This document shows, one piece after another, positions 34,194 to 43,509 of a DNA stretch of 64,000 nucleotides. This DNA comes from an uncultured Bacteroidaceae bacterium (GTDB taxonomy: Bacteria > Bacteroidota > Bacteroidia > Bacteroidales > Bacteroidaceae), in NCBI GenBank assembly GCA_905235575.1, contig CAJOLZ010000021.1, forward strand, positions 1 to 64,000. The letters run 5' to 3'. The notes beneath the pieces are model-generated. The model was not told the origin of the DNA. It saw only the letters and a program-made list of their open reading frames with translations, and ran no database searches. Every line of letters begins with the position of its first letter. Positions within the stretch are counted from its first letter, which is position 1. A program made the translations under genes and the position numbers.

Positions 34194-34751
34194 GTGATAC
34201 TACCCATTTACACCTACGGACAGCCGGTGTTGCGCAAGGTGGCGCAAGACATCGACAAGGACTATCCGGAACTGCCACAACTCATACAGAACATGTACGA
34301 GACGCTGGAGCGCAGCGAAGGCATCGGACTGGCAGCACCACAGGTGGGACTCAGCATACGCCTAGTGGTCATCAACCTCGACGTCATCAGCGACGACCTG
34401 CCTGAATACAAAGGCTACATACGCACCTTCGTCAACCCGCATATCGTGGAATTTGACGACTCCGAGACAGAGACAATGGAAGAGGGATGCCTTTCGCTTC
34501 CCGGCATTCACGAGAAAGTGAAGCGCCCTACACGCATCCATGTGAACTATCTCGACGAGAACTTTGAGCCGCACGACGAATGGGTGGACGGCTATCTGGC
34601 ACGTGTGATGCAGCACGAGTTCGACCATCTCGAGGGACAGGTGTTCACCGACCATTTGGTGGGACTTCGCAAACAGATGGCCAAGAGCAAGCTCGCTTCG
34701 ATACAGAAAGGCAAATTCTCGTGCAACTATAAGGTGAAGGTTAAACGATAA
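34194..34751 (+). CDS. def: Peptide deformylase
   Basis: Removes the formyl group from new proteins, using a metal. All three motifs are present: GIGLAAPQVG (residues about 44-53), EEGCLSLPG (about 98-106, metal cysteine) and QHEFDHLEG (about 141-149, two metal histidines and the catalytic glutamate). 185 residues, with the usual Bacteroidota C-terminal basic tail. The start is GTG 34194, reading MILPIYTYGQPVLR, which fits the family closely. It lies 42 bp after ruvX and 6 bp before the TPR gene. Confidence 0.97.
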   Translation: MILPIYTYGQPVLRKVAQDIDKDYPELPQLIQNMYETLERSEGIGLAAPQVGLSIRLVVINLDVISDDLPEYKGYIRTFVNPHIVEFDDSETETMEEGCLSLPGIHEKVKRPTRIHVNYLDENFEPHDEWVDGYLARVMQHEFDHLEGQVFTDHLVGLRKQMAKSKLASIQKGKFSCNYKVKVKR

Positions 34752-34757
34752 ACACCG

Positions 34758-36737
34758 ATGCGTCTCTCCCGGAAGGTCATACTTGCCATGATGCTTCTTC
34801 TCACCTTCTTGTGGAGCGGGAGAGGCTTAGCTCAGATAAACACTGAGCGCGTGATGCTGATGGGACGCAACGCGCTCTACTATGAGGACTATGTGCTGGC
34901 CATCCAGCGCTTCAACATGGTCATCAATGCCAAGCCGTGGATGAACGAACCTTACTTCTATCGTGCCTTGGCAAAGTTCTATCTCGAAGATTATCAGGGC
35001 GCAGAGATTGACTGCGGCAACGCGCTGGAACGCAATCCATACGTCGATCGCCAATATATGCTGCGTGCCCTGTGCCGAATCAATCAGAGTCGATACAAAC
35101 TGGCCGAGGAAGACTATCTGAAGTCGATTGAGATAAGTCCTCTCGAACGGGACAGCTGGCACAACTTGGTGCTCTGCCAGATGGAACTGAAGGAGTACGA
35201 AAAGGCAGATTCGTCGCTCGACCAGATGATACGTTACTGGCCGAAGGAAGCATCGCAGTATTCGCTGAAAGCTCAGGTGGCAATGGCTCGTGAGGACACC
35301 GTGAATGCCGAGAAATGGGCCGACCGAGCCCTGGAAGAAAATGCTTTCGAAGGTTCGGCGTGGAGCATGAAGGCCGTCATACAAGGGCATCGCGGAGAGT
35401 ATAAACAAGCCGAGGAATCGCTCGACAAGGCCATCGTGCAGATGCCGCGCATGGCCGGTCTATACATCAACCGTGCCCTCGCTCGCTACAATCAGGACAA
35501 CCTGCGCGGTGCCATGTCGGACTACGACGCGGCGCTCGACATCGACCCCTCCAACTATCTCGGACACTTCAACCGAGGACTGCTGCGGGCACAGGTGGGT
35601 GAGGACAACCAGGCCATCGAAGATCTCAATTTCGTGCTCAACCTTGAGCCCGACAACACCATCGTCCTCTACAACCGCGCGCTCCTGCTCGACAACGTGG
35701 GCGACTACAATGGTGCCATACGCGACATCAGTGCCGTCATCAAGGACTATCCCGACTTTTGGGAAGGCTATCGCAAACGTGCCGAGATACGTCGCAAGGT
35801 GGGTGACACCTATGGTGCCGAACGCGACGAGTTCAAGCTGCTTGAGGCACGTATGGCCGTTGCCACCGGAAAATACAAGCCCAGCGGCAAGACGCGCAAG
35901 AAGAGCGAACACAACATAGAGGATTACGACAAACTCGTGGAGGAGGACATACAGGAACCCGAGAACGAGTATGCAAGCGAATACAGAGGACGTGTGCAGA
36001 ACCGTCAGACCGACCTCCACGTGGAGCCGCTCTACGTCCTGTCCTATTATCGTCAAGTCTCCGACCTCAAGACCTACGTGGCCTTCAGCAAAGATCTCGA
36101 GGAACTCAACGCACGGCATATCCTTCCGGGCGTACTCTATCTAACCCCGCTCGAGGGTGCCATGACGGAGCAGAACATTCAGCAACATTTCGATTGGATT
36201 GCAGAGGTTTCCGAGAAACTCGAGAACGACGGCTACAACAAAGACTTGCTCCTGCGTCGGGCACTCGACTACTACCATGTGCGCGATTTCGAGAACAGCA
36301 TCTCCGACCTCAACGCGCTCCTCGCCCTCGAAAACAACAACGTGCTCGCATTCATGCTGCGTGCCCAATGCCGTTTTGCACAGTTGGAGGTCTCGCGCAC
36401 CACCGCCTCGGCTGCCGACCTGCGGCTGGGCTATTTGATGGTGCTTCAGGACTATTCCCACGCCGCCGACAAACAGCCCGACGTGGCCTATCACTTCTAC
36501 AACAAGGGCAATATCTACGTCCAGCTCGGCGAATACGGCAATGCCATCCAGGCCTATACAGAGGCCATCCGACTTGACGCCCATTTCCCCGATGCCTACT
36601 ACAGTCGCGGCGTGGCCTATCTGCTGGCAGGCCAGAATTCCGAAGGACTGAACGACCTCAGCCAGGCCGGCGAGTATGGGCTATATACGGCATACAATCT
36701 GATAAAGAAATACTCATCGCAGGCACAGAAGAAGTAG
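34758..36737 (+). CDS. Exported tetratricopeptide-repeat protein
   Basis: 659 residues with a signal peptide (1-26, LLTFLWSGRGLAQ). Around ten TPR units of 34 residues lie at 30-360 (for example ALYYEDYVLAIQRFNMVINA, AGLYINRALARYNQDNLRGA, TIVLYNRALLLDNVGDYNGA) and again at about 490-650 (VAYHFYNKGNIYVQLGEYGN, PDAYYSRGVAYLLAGQNSEG). A charged linker (RKKSEHNIEDYDKLVEEDIQ) separates them. TPRs bind other proteins; the partner is unknown. This gene between def and thrS is a conserved arrangement in Bacteroidales, as far as I recall. It is followed 64 bp later by repeat copy E. Confidence 0.9.
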   Translation: MRLSRKVILAMMLLLTFLWSGRGLAQINTERVMLMGRNALYYEDYVLAIQRFNMVINAKPWMNEPYFYRALAKFYLEDYQGAEIDCGNALERNPYVDRQYMLRALCRINQSRYKLAEEDYLKSIEISPLERDSWHNLVLCQMELKEYEKADSSLDQMIRYWPKEASQYSLKAQVAMAREDTVNAEKWADRALEENAFEGSAWSMKAVIQGHRGEYKQAEESLDKAIVQMPRMAGLYINRALARYNQDNLRGAMSDYDAALDIDPSNYLGHFNRGLLRAQVGEDNQAIEDLNFVLNLEPDNTIVLYNRALLLDNVGDYNGAIRDISAVIKDYPDFWEGYRKRAEIRRKVGDTYGAERDEFKLLEARMAVATGKYKPSGKTRKKSEHNIEDYDKLVEEDIQEPENEYASEYRGRVQNRQTDLHVEPLYVLSYYRQVSDLKTYVAFSKDLEELNARHILPGVLYLTPLEGAMTEQNIQQHFDWIAEVSEKLENDGYNKDLLLRRALDYYHVRDFENSISDLNALLALENNNVLAFMLRAQCRFAQLEVSRTTASAADLRLGYLMVLQDYSHAADKQPDVAYHFYNKGNIYVQLGEYGNAIQAYTEAIRLDAHFPDAYYSRGVAYLLAGQNSEGLNDLSQAGEYGLYTAYNLIKKYSSQAQKK

Positions 36738-36801
36738 CCATCCGCCGCTTCTCCCGTGCCTGTTTCTTTTCCCCACGTCCACACACCCGTACTGAGGTCG
36801 A

Positions 36802-36890
36802 AAACGCACCGTGCTTTTCATTCTGACGCACTGCGGTGCGACGGGCGTCGCACCACGGTGCGTTGCCTGTCGCAGCGTGGCGCGTTTTTC
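36802..36890. repeat. 22-bp palindromic array, copy E
   Basis: Units start at 36802, 36824, 36846 and 36868. The first begins AAACGCACCGTG, the third has the perfect core CGCACCACGGTGCG, and the last ends GGCGCGTTTTTC. It lies 64 bp beyond the TPR gene stop. Confidence 0.9.
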
Positions 36891-37065
36891 AGCACGATTG
36901 GCTGATTCGGTTTTGCACGAAAGTTGCTGTTGTCGAGTGAAATTGCGATTCGGCTTTGCGTTTTCTGCGCAGTGTCTGTGTTTCGGTGGCATGCAAAATA
37001 TGAAAAAATAGGGAGTTAAAGCAAAAAAAGTGGGCTTGTTGGGGGCTTGTGTACAAACTTTTTTG

Positions 37066-37073
37066 TAATTTTG
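37066..37073 (+). promoter_or_regulatory. thrS: -7 element of the thrS promoter
   Basis: TAATTTTG, 43 bp before the thrS start. A -33 TTTG at standard distance is not seen; the nearest TTG motifs give spacing of 16 or 24 bp. Confidence 0.5.
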
Positions 37074-37116
37074 CACCCTTGAAATAAGATATCACTAAAA
37101 ATCGAATCGTTAGAAG

Positions 37117-39060
37117 ATGATAAAAATTACTTTTCCTGATGGCTCCGTGCGCGAATATGAGGCTGGCGTGACTGGTCTGCAGATTGCCGAGAGCATCTCT
37201 CCCCGTCTGGCTCAGGACGTGCTGGCGTGCGGCGTGAACGGCGAGACTGTGGAACTGAACCGCCCTATTGCGGAGGATGCCGCCGTGGTGCTCTATAAGT
37301 GGGATGACGCCGAGGGCAAACATGCTTTCTGGCACACCAGTGCCCACCTGATGGCCGAGGCGCTCCAGGAACTCTATCCGGGCATCCAGTTCGGCATCGG
37401 ACCGGCCATCGAGAATGGCTTCTACTATGACGTGATGCCTGCCGAGGGTACCGTTATCCGCGAGGGTGACTTTGCGGCCATCGAGCAGAAGATGATGGAA
37501 CTGCTGCAGCGCAAGGAGGCGCTCGTGAGACAGGATATCTCGAAGAACGACGCGCTGAAATTCTTCGGCGACCGCGGCCAGTCGTACAAGAACGAGCTGA
37601 TTGCGGACCTCGAGGACGGACATATCACCACTTATACACAGGGCAACTTCACCGACCTTTGCCGCGGTCCTCACCTGATGAGCACTGCGCCCATCAAGGC
37701 TGCCAAGATTCTGGCCGTGAGCTCGGCCTACTGGCGTGGCGACGAGAAGCGTCCGCAGATGACACGTCTCTATGCCATCACCTTCCCCAAGAAGAAGTTG
37801 CTCGACGAGTATCTGGTGCTGCTGGAGGAGGCCAAGAAACGCGACCACCGTCGCATCGGCAAGGAGATGGAGCTCTTCATGTTCAGCGACCTGGTGGGCA
37901 AGGGACTGCCCATGTGGCTGCCCAAGGGTACGGCGCTGCGCCTGCGTCTGGAAGACTTCCTGAAGAAAATTCAGAAACGATATGGCTACCAGCAGGTGAT
38001 GACGCCTCACATCGGCGGAAAGAACCTCTACGTGACCAGCGGCCACTGGGACCACTACGGCAAAGACAGCTTCCAGCCCATCCATACCCCCGAGGAGGGC
38101 GAGGAATACCTGCTGAAGCCCATGAACTGCCCGCACCACTGCCAGATTTATGCATGGAAGCCCCGCAGCTACAAGGACCTGCCCTTCCGCTGCGCCGAAT
38201 TCGGTACTGTATATCGCTATGAGCAGAGCGGCGAGCTACACGGACTGACCCGTGTGCGCAGCTTTACGCAGGACGATGCGCACATCTTCTGCCGCCCCGA
38301 CCAGGTGAAAGATGAGTTCATCCGCGTGATGGAAATCATTCAGATCATCTTCGGAGCCCTCAAGTTCGACAGCTTCGAGGCTCAGATAAGTCTGCGTGAC
38401 CCCAACGACAAGGAGAAATACATCGGCTCCGACGAAGTGTGGGAACAGGCAGAGCGTGCCATTATAGAGGCATGCGAGGAGAAGGGACTGAAGACCACCA
38501 CCGAGCTGGGCGAGGCTGCATTCTACGGTCCCAAGCTGGACTTCATGGTGAAAGATGCCCTGGGTCGCCGCTGGCAGCTGGGTACCATTCAGGTGGACTA
38601 CAACCTGCCGGAACGCTTCCAGCTGGAATATGTGGGCGAGGACAATCAGAAGCATCGTCCCGTGATGATTCACCGTGCTCCCTTCGGCAGCATGGAACGC
38701 TTTGTGGCCGTGCTCATCGAGCACACCGCCGGGCACTTCCCCCTGTGGCTCAGCCCCGACCAGGTGGCCATACTGCCCGTAAGTGAGAAATACAATGACT
38801 ATGCCCAGATGCTTCTCAAATACTACGACGAGCAGGGTGTGCGCGCCGTGGTGGATGAACGCAACGAGAAGATTGGACGCAAGATTCGCGACAACGAGCT
38901 GAAACGCATCCCCTACATGCTCATCGTCGGTGAGAAAGAACAGAACGAAGGCACCGTGAGCTTCCGCCAGCAGGGTGGAGGAGAGCAGGGTGTGCTGAAA
39001 TACGAGGAATTTGCAAAGAAAATCAATGAAGAGGTGCGGAATTTGACCGAAAATTACTAA
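37117..39060 (+). CDS. thrS: Threonine--tRNA ligase
   Basis: Class II synthetase. The N-terminal TGS domain covers 1-60 ([20 protein letters not shown]), and the editing domain about 65-225 ([20 protein letters not shown], and [15 protein letters not shown] with the zinc-site cysteine). The catalytic core has motif 2 [20 protein letters not shown] (about residue 365) and motif 3 [20 protein letters not shown] (about 518). The anticodon-binding domain lies at 545-640. The catalytic zinc ligands include C in MNCPHHC and the later histidines. 647 residues, standard. It starts the conserved thrS-infC-rpmI-rplT translation cluster. Confidence 0.98.
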   Translation: MIKITFPDGSVREYEAGVTGLQIAESISPRLAQDVLACGVNGETVELNRPIAEDAAVVLYKWDDAEGKHAFWHTSAHLMAEALQELYPGIQFGIGPAIENGFYYDVMPAEGTVIREGDFAAIEQKMMELLQRKEALVRQDISKNDALKFFGDRGQSYKNELIADLEDGHITTYTQGNFTDLCRGPHLMSTAPIKAAKILAVSSAYWRGDEKRPQMTRLYAITFPKKKLLDEYLVLLEEAKKRDHRRIGKEMELFMFSDLVGKGLPMWLPKGTALRLRLEDFLKKIQKRYGYQQVMTPHIGGKNLYVTSGHWDHYGKDSFQPIHTPEEGEEYLLKPMNCPHHCQIYAWKPRSYKDLPFRCAEFGTVYRYEQSGELHGLTRVRSFTQDDAHIFCRPDQVKDEFIRVMEIIQIIFGALKFDSFEAQISLRDPNDKEKYIGSDEVWEQAERAIIEACEEKGLKTTTELGEAAFYGPKLDFMVKDALGRRWQLGTIQVDYNLPERFQLEYVGEDNQKHRPVMIHRAPFGSMERFVAVLIEHTAGHFPLWLSPDQVAILPVSEKYNDYAQMLLKYYDEQGVRAVVDERNEKIGRKIRDNELKRIPYMLIVGEKEQNEGTVSFRQQGGGEQGVLKYEEFAKKINEEVRNLTENY

Positions 39061-39088
39061 TATTGCACCGATTATCCCTCATCCCTGA

Positions 39089-39748
39089 ATGAAGAAAGAC
39101 AACCTCAAGCAGAATTATCGCGTAAACGAACAGATTCGAGTTCGCGAAGTCCGCATCGTCGGTGACGGCATCGAATCCACCGTCGTTCCTACTTACAAAG
39201 CCCTTCAGATAGCTGAACAGAAGGGCGTAGACCTGGTGGAAATATCGCCCAACGCACAGCCCCCCGTCTGCCGACTCATTGACTACAGCAAGTTCATCTA
39301 TCAGCAGAAGAAACACCAGAAGGAGATGAAGTCGAAGCAGGTGAAGGTGGAGGTGAAGGAGATTCGCTTCGGACCACAGACCGACGACCACGACTACAAC
39401 TTCAAGCTTAAGCATGCCCAGGGCTTCCTCTCTGACGGAGACAAAGTGAAGGCCTACGTCTTCTTCAAGGGACGCAGCATCCTCTTCAAGGAACAGGGCG
39501 AGGTGCTTCTGCTGCGTTTCGCTCAGGACTTGGAGGAATACGGAAAGGTGGAACAGATGCCTCAGCTCGAAGGAAAGCGCATGATTATGTTCATCTCCCC
39601 CAAGAAACAACCTGCAGGAACCAAGAAACCGAGTGAGACAGCCGGTGTTCCTACCGACGATATGCCCAAGGAACGAAAGGCACCTCAGCAGAAGGCTCGC
39701 AAGGAATACACCGGTCCGAAAGTAGAAGGAGAAGACTTTGATGATTGA
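39089..39748 (+). CDS. infC: Translation initiation factor IF-3
   Basis: Prevents premature subunit joining and checks start-codon pairing. The N-domain (residues about 10-80: [23 protein letters not shown]-type [20 protein letters not shown]) and C-domain (about 85-170: [40 protein letters not shown]) are complete. A basic tail of about 45 residues ([20 protein letters not shown]) extends beyond the E. coli length, as in other Bacteroidota. ATG start, not the rare AUU used in enterobacteria, so the classical IF-3 autoregulation by start codon would not apply. It lies 28 bp after thrS. Confidence 0.97.
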   Translation: MKKDNLKQNYRVNEQIRVREVRIVGDGIESTVVPTYKALQIAEQKGVDLVEISPNAQPPVCRLIDYSKFIYQQKKHQKEMKSKQVKVEVKEIRFGPQTDDHDYNFKLKHAQGFLSDGDKVKAYVFFKGRSILFKEQGEVLLLRFAQDLEEYGKVEQMPQLEGKRMIMFISPKKQPAGTKKPSETAGVPTDDMPKERKAPQQKARKEYTGPKVEGEDFDD

Positions 39749-39826
39749 GAAAAGATAGTGCGTAACGCCGGGTATATGCGTTGCCACATCGTTAATAATA
39801 ACCAAATTAAAATAATTAAAACAATT

Positions 39827-40024
39827 ATGCCAAAAGTAAAGACAAACTCCGGCGCAAAGAAGAGATTCACACTGACCGGAACCGGCAAGGTAAAGCGTCA
39901 TCACGCTTATCACAGCCACATCTTGACAAAGAAGACCAAGAAGCAGAAGAGGAACCTGGATCACAGCGATCTGGTGGAATCCCAGAACATGAAACAGGTG
40001 CGCGACCTTCTGTGCATGCGTTAA
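39827..40024 (+). CDS. rpmI: 50S ribosomal protein L35
   Basis: 65 residues, beginning [20 protein letters not shown], the universal L35 start, and carrying [20 protein letters not shown]. The longer open frame from 39758 is not needed. It lies 78 bp after infC and 105 bp before rplT. Confidence 0.98.
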   Translation: MPKVKTNSGAKKRFTLTGTGKVKRHHAYHSHILTKKTKKQKRNLDHSDLVESQNMKQVRDLLCMR

Positions 40025-40129
40025 CTATCAGTGTCAAGAAAGGAGTTCTTAACTTAAGTTATTAACCGAATGTTTAGCACAAAGTTCGTCCACAGATAGG
40101 CGGCGCTAACGTTCAAAACAAGAAAAATT
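40025..40129 (+). promoter_or_regulatory. rpmI-rplT spacer, possible L20 leader
   Basis: A 105-nt spacer with a palindromic TTAACTTAAGTTA at about 40050 and a GC-rich stretch before rplT. In other bacteria L20 represses its own operon by binding leader RNA that mimics its rRNA site. Whether that happens here is unproven. Confidence 0.25.
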
Positions 40130-40474
40130 ATGCCAAGATCAGTAAATCACGTAGCTTCAAGAGCTAAGAGAAAGAAGATTCTGCGCCTCACCAGAGGTTA
40201 CATTGGTGCTCGCAAGAATGTGTGGACCGTAGCCAAGAACACTTGGGAAAAGGGTCTGACCTATGCCTTCCGCGACCGTCGTGCCAAGAAACGCAACTTC
40301 CGCGCACTGTGGATTCAGCGTATCAATGCTGCCGCTCGCCTCGAAGGTCTCAGCTATTCACAGCTGATGGGTCAGCTGCATAAGGCTGGAATCGAAATCA
40401 ACCGCAAGGTATTGGCCGACCTCGCCATGAATCATCCCGAAGCCTTCAAGGCTATCGTGGCCAAGGTGAAGTAA
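40130..40474 (+). CDS. rplT: 50S ribosomal protein L20
   Basis: 114 residues, beginning [20 protein letters not shown]. It has the long basic N-terminal extension that reaches into 23S rRNA and the globular end [20 protein letters not shown] / [18 protein letters not shown]. It is last in the thrS-infC-rpmI-rplT cluster and is followed by a terminator 28 bp later. Confidence 0.98.
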   Translation: MPRSVNHVASRAKRKKILRLTRGYIGARKNVWTVAKNTWEKGLTYAFRDRRAKKRNFRALWIQRINAAARLEGLSYSQLMGQLHKAGIEINRKVLADLAMNHPEAFKAIVAKVK

Positions 40475-40501
40475 AGTCGGACCTAATCTGATTTACGAAG
40501 A

Positions 40502-40542
40502 AAAGCGTGTTTCCCACAACGGGAGGCACGCTTTGTTTTTCA
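40502..40542 (+). terminator. Terminator of the thrS-rplT cluster
   Basis: AAAGCGTG (40502-40509) and CACGCTTT (40527-40534) with an inner TCCC/GGGA pair, then GTTTTTC. Confidence 0.9.
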
Positions 40543-40928
40543 GATTTACGTCAGATGCAGAAAAAGACTGAGGGCGGATTCCCGTGTGGGAGTCCGCCCT
40601 CGCTATTGGAAACCGCACTGGATTGAAGTGATGAAACTCCTGATAGTAAGGTTTTGAGGGTTCGCAGCCTTTGTAATCCACCTGCATTCAGCGTGTGCGG
40701 AAAGGATGGCACGCCATTGGACAGCGAAACTTGTCTCAGTTTCATTTAAAAATTTGATGAGTATCCCATTCTGACCAGTGCGGTGTGGTTTTTTGCTCAT
40801 CTTCTAACGCAAAGATAAGTAGAAAACATTTACCTTGCAAGAAAAAAACTGTTTTTTATCTCTTTATCTTGCGATTTTTCCAACTCTGCTTGTCATTTTC
40901 TGCAAATTCCCGTAAATTTGTCTTCACT
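40543..40928. other. 386-bp region before malQ with a second hairpin
   Basis: It holds a strong hairpin, GAGGGCGGA (40570-40578) with TCCGCCCTC (40593-40601) and inner TCCC/GGGA, but no U-tract. The malQ promoter lies at 40890-40920. Open frames of 64-65 codons on the minus strand look random. A small RNA cannot be excluded. Confidence 0.4.
40890..40920 (+). promoter_or_regulatory. malQ: malQ promoter, almost leaderless
   Basis: TTG (40890-40892), 20 bp, TAAATTTG (40913-40920). The -7 box ends 8 bp before ATG 40929, so the transcript would begin only a few bases before the start codon. Confidence 0.65.
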
Positions 40929-43382
40929 ATGGACTTTCATTTCTCGATAGAATACGTTACGCGCTGGGAAGAGCAGTTGCGAGTAGAGCTGACGTTTACG
41001 AAACGCAGCGGTGCGACATTTTCGCGTCTCGTGCAGCTTTCCACAGCCGATGGCATCTGTTGGCAGGGCGACTATTTCGTGGCCGAGACGGATGTAGAGA
41101 CTTTTTCTTATACGTATCAGGTATGCGAGGGCGAGACCGTTACCCGTCGCGAATGGAATGCTGAGCCGCGTCTTTTCAGTGCGTCGGCCGGGCGTTCCTT
41201 CGTTTTTTATGACTATTGGCGCGACATTCCCGAGCTGGCTCATCTCTACAGCTCAGCTTGCGGAAGCGTTCGTCCGGCGTCGGTCCAGTCTCTTGTCTAC
41301 TTCGAACATACGTTGCTCTTCCGTGTGCAGGCACCTCAGTTGGCCGAGGGCGAGGCTTTGGCGCTCGTGGGCAACCAGCCTCCGTTGGGGGAGTGGCGGC
41401 CTGAGCGTGCCCTGCGCCTGATGCGTACGGGGCGTCACGAATGGAGCATTTCGCTCACATCCCAGGGACTATATCTGCCTATAGAATATAAATATGTTCG
41501 CGTGCGTGAGAAGTCCGGCGAGTTGCTCGAATGGGAGAGTGGCGAAAACAGACGCAGTCCGTCGCAGATGCCCGAGGGTTCTGCCGTGGTGACCATCTTC
41601 GACAGCCAGGCACGTCTCGCGGCACGTCCGTGGCGATTGGCTGGTGTGGTGGTGCCCATGTTCTCGCTGCGCAGCGAGGGTAGCCAGGGCGTAGGCGATT
41701 TCGGCGACCTCCGCTCGATGGTCGACTGGGCTCACCAGGTGGGCATGAGGGCGGTTCAGCTGCTGCCCATCAACGATACCACGCAGAGCCATACCTGGTT
41801 CGACAGCTATCCCTACAACTGCGTCAGCGTCTTTGCCCTGCATCCGCTTTACATCGACCTCCGCCAGTTGCCGCCTCTGCACGACAAGAAACTCATGCAG
41901 CGTCTCACTACGCAGGCGAAGAAGTTGCAGGCCGAACCCACGTTGAACTACGAAAAGGTGATGGACCTCAAGTTCAAGTTCCTGCACGCACTCTACGACG
42001 AGCAGGGTCGCGACGTGATGCGTGCCGATTCGTTCCAGCATTTCTATGACGACAACCAGCGATGGCTCCTGCCCTATGCCGTCTTCTGCACGTTGCGCGA
42101 GCGGTTCGGTACGGCAGATTTTCGCTCGTGGTCATGTCTCTCGCACTACGACGAGGACGAGGCGCGCCTTTTTGCACGCAGCGAGTGGGACGAAGTGGGC
42201 TTCCATGTCTTCGTGCAATATCTGCTCGACGGCCAGTTGTCGTCCGTTGCTGCCCATGCGCGCCGTCTGGGGGTGGTGCTCAAGGGCGACATACCCATAG
42301 GCATCAGTCCGTGCAGTGTGGAGGCATGGACCGAGCCCCATCTCTTTCACCTCGATGTTTCGGCCGGTGCTCCGCCCGATGCGTTCAGCGCCACGGGTCA
42401 GAACTGGGGCTTCCCCACGTACCATTGGGAGCGGATGGCACAGGACGGCTACCTCTGGTGGCGCAGGCGACTGGAACGCATGTCACATTATTTCGATGCC
42501 TACCGCATCGACCACGTGCTGGGCTTCTTCCGCATCTGGTCGGTGCCGCGTCCCAGCCAGAATGCCCTCATGGGGCAGTTCGACCCAGCCCTGCCCATGA
42601 GCACGCAGGAGATAGCCTCGTTCGGTCTCACCTTCCGCAGCGAGATGGTGGGCCATCTCTTTGTGCCCGACCGTCGCCGCCACGACCTCTATCACCCCCT
42701 CATCGTGCCGCAGGAGGGTCTCGCTCTCTCCGACGACGAGCGCGCCGCCTTCGACCGCATCCGCGAGCACTTCTTCTATCATCGGCACAACGATTTCTGG
42801 TATGCCGAGGCCATGAAGAAGCTGCCGGCGCTGGTCATGTCCACGCGGATGCTATGCTGTGCCGAGGACCTGGGCATGGTGCCTGCCTGCGTTCGTCCCG
42901 TGATGGAGCGTCTGGGCATGCTTTCGCTCGAGATTCAGACGATGCCCAAGGCCTACGGTGTGCGTTTCGCGCGGCTGGAGGAGAACCCCGTGCGCAGCGT
43001 CTGCACCATCTTTACGCACGACATGCCCACCCTGCGCCAGTGGTGGGAAGAGGATTACGAGCGCGCCCAGGCCTACTATTCCGAGGTGCTGATGCGCTAT
43101 GGAGAGGCACCGCGCGTGCTCAGCGACGAACTGGCCGAAGAAATCGTGCAGCGCCACCTGGCTTCGCCCTCGATGCTCTGTCTGATAAGCTTGCAGGACT
43201 GGCTCGCCACCGACGAACGGCTGCGCCATCCGAACCCCGACGACGAGCGAATCAACGTGCCCGCCGTCTCGCGTCACTACTGGCGCTATCGGATGCACCT
43301 CACGTTGGAGCAGCTATCCTCCGAAGAGACTTTCTGCAGCCGTGTGCGGCAGATGGTGGAGCGTTCGGGACGCGCCTCCTGA
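40929..43382 (+). CDS. malQ: 4-alpha-glucanotransferase with N-terminal starch-binding domains
   Basis: GH77 amylomaltase of the DPE2-like type, which moves glucan chains between maltodextrins or to glycogen. Two CBM20-like domains come first: about 1-95 (FHFSIEYVTRWEEQLRVELT) and about 115-225 (LLFRVQAPQLAEGEALALVG, NQPPLGEWRPERALRL). The GH77 barrel follows: VPMFSLRSEGSQGVGDFGDL, then LKGDIPIGISPCSVEAW, then the catalytic nucleophile region YFDAYRIDHVLGFFRIW, the acid CCAEDLGMVP and the transition-state aspartate in IFTHDMPTLRQWW. 817 residues from ATG 40929; the longer frame is rejected because the promoter lies within it. Confidence 0.94.
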   Translation: MDFHFSIEYVTRWEEQLRVELTFTKRSGATFSRLVQLSTADGICWQGDYFVAETDVETFSYTYQVCEGETVTRREWNAEPRLFSASAGRSFVFYDYWRDIPELAHLYSSACGSVRPASVQSLVYFEHTLLFRVQAPQLAEGEALALVGNQPPLGEWRPERALRLMRTGRHEWSISLTSQGLYLPIEYKYVRVREKSGELLEWESGENRRSPSQMPEGSAVVTIFDSQARLAARPWRLAGVVVPMFSLRSEGSQGVGDFGDLRSMVDWAHQVGMRAVQLLPINDTTQSHTWFDSYPYNCVSVFALHPLYIDLRQLPPLHDKKLMQRLTTQAKKLQAEPTLNYEKVMDLKFKFLHALYDEQGRDVMRADSFQHFYDDNQRWLLPYAVFCTLRERFGTADFRSWSCLSHYDEDEARLFARSEWDEVGFHVFVQYLLDGQLSSVAAHARRLGVVLKGDIPIGISPCSVEAWTEPHLFHLDVSAGAPPDAFSATGQNWGFPTYHWERMAQDGYLWWRRRLERMSHYFDAYRIDHVLGFFRIWSVPRPSQNALMGQFDPALPMSTQEIASFGLTFRSEMVGHLFVPDRRRHDLYHPLIVPQEGLALSDDERAAFDRIREHFFYHRHNDFWYAEAMKKLPALVMSTRMLCCAEDLGMVPACVRPVMERLGMLSLEIQTMPKAYGVRFARLEENPVRSVCTIFTHDMPTLRQWWEEDYERAQAYYSEVLMRYGEAPRVLSDELAEEIVQRHLASPSMLCLISLQDWLATDERLRHPNPDDERINVPAVSRHYWRYRMHLTLEQLSSEETFCSRVRQMVERSGRAS

Positions 43383-43394
43383 CGGACATACCGA

Positions 43395-43483
43395 AAACGC
43401 ACCGTGTTTCATGCCGTGACGCACCACGTTGCGACAGCTGTCGCACCACGCTGCGACGCCCTGCGCACCACGGTGCGTTTTCG
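43395..43483. repeat. 22-bp palindromic array, copy F
   Basis: Units start at 43395, 43417, 43439 and 43461. The first is AAACGCACCGTG...; the second and third carry CGCACCACG followed by TTGCG or CTGCG; the last has CGCACCACGGTGCG then TTTTCGG. It begins 12 bp after the malQ stop and fills most of the 127 bp between convergent malQ and mltG. No other terminator is present there. Confidence 0.92.
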
Positions 43484-43509
43484 GTCGCTTCCTGCTGAGT
43501 GATTCGGGG

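Larger units (their letters stand above)
36738..37116. other. 379-bp region between the TPR gene and thrS
   Basis: Contains repeat copy E (36802-36890) and the -7 box of a thrS promoter (37066-37073). No separate terminator follows the TPR gene, so copy E may take that role. No tRNA-like T-box leader is visible. Confidence 0.6.

Noticed and set aside
37021..37116. T-box riboswitch ahead of thrS
   Set aside because: The leader is too short and no T-box motif or specifier stem is visible; T-boxes are also not expected in Bacteroidota.
36889..38139. 416-codon minus-strand frame
   Set aside because: Antisense to thrS and running into repeat copy E.
42062..43498. 478-codon plus-strand frame overlapping malQ
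   Set aside because: Shifted frame of malQ, arginine- and proline-rich, ending within repeat copy F.
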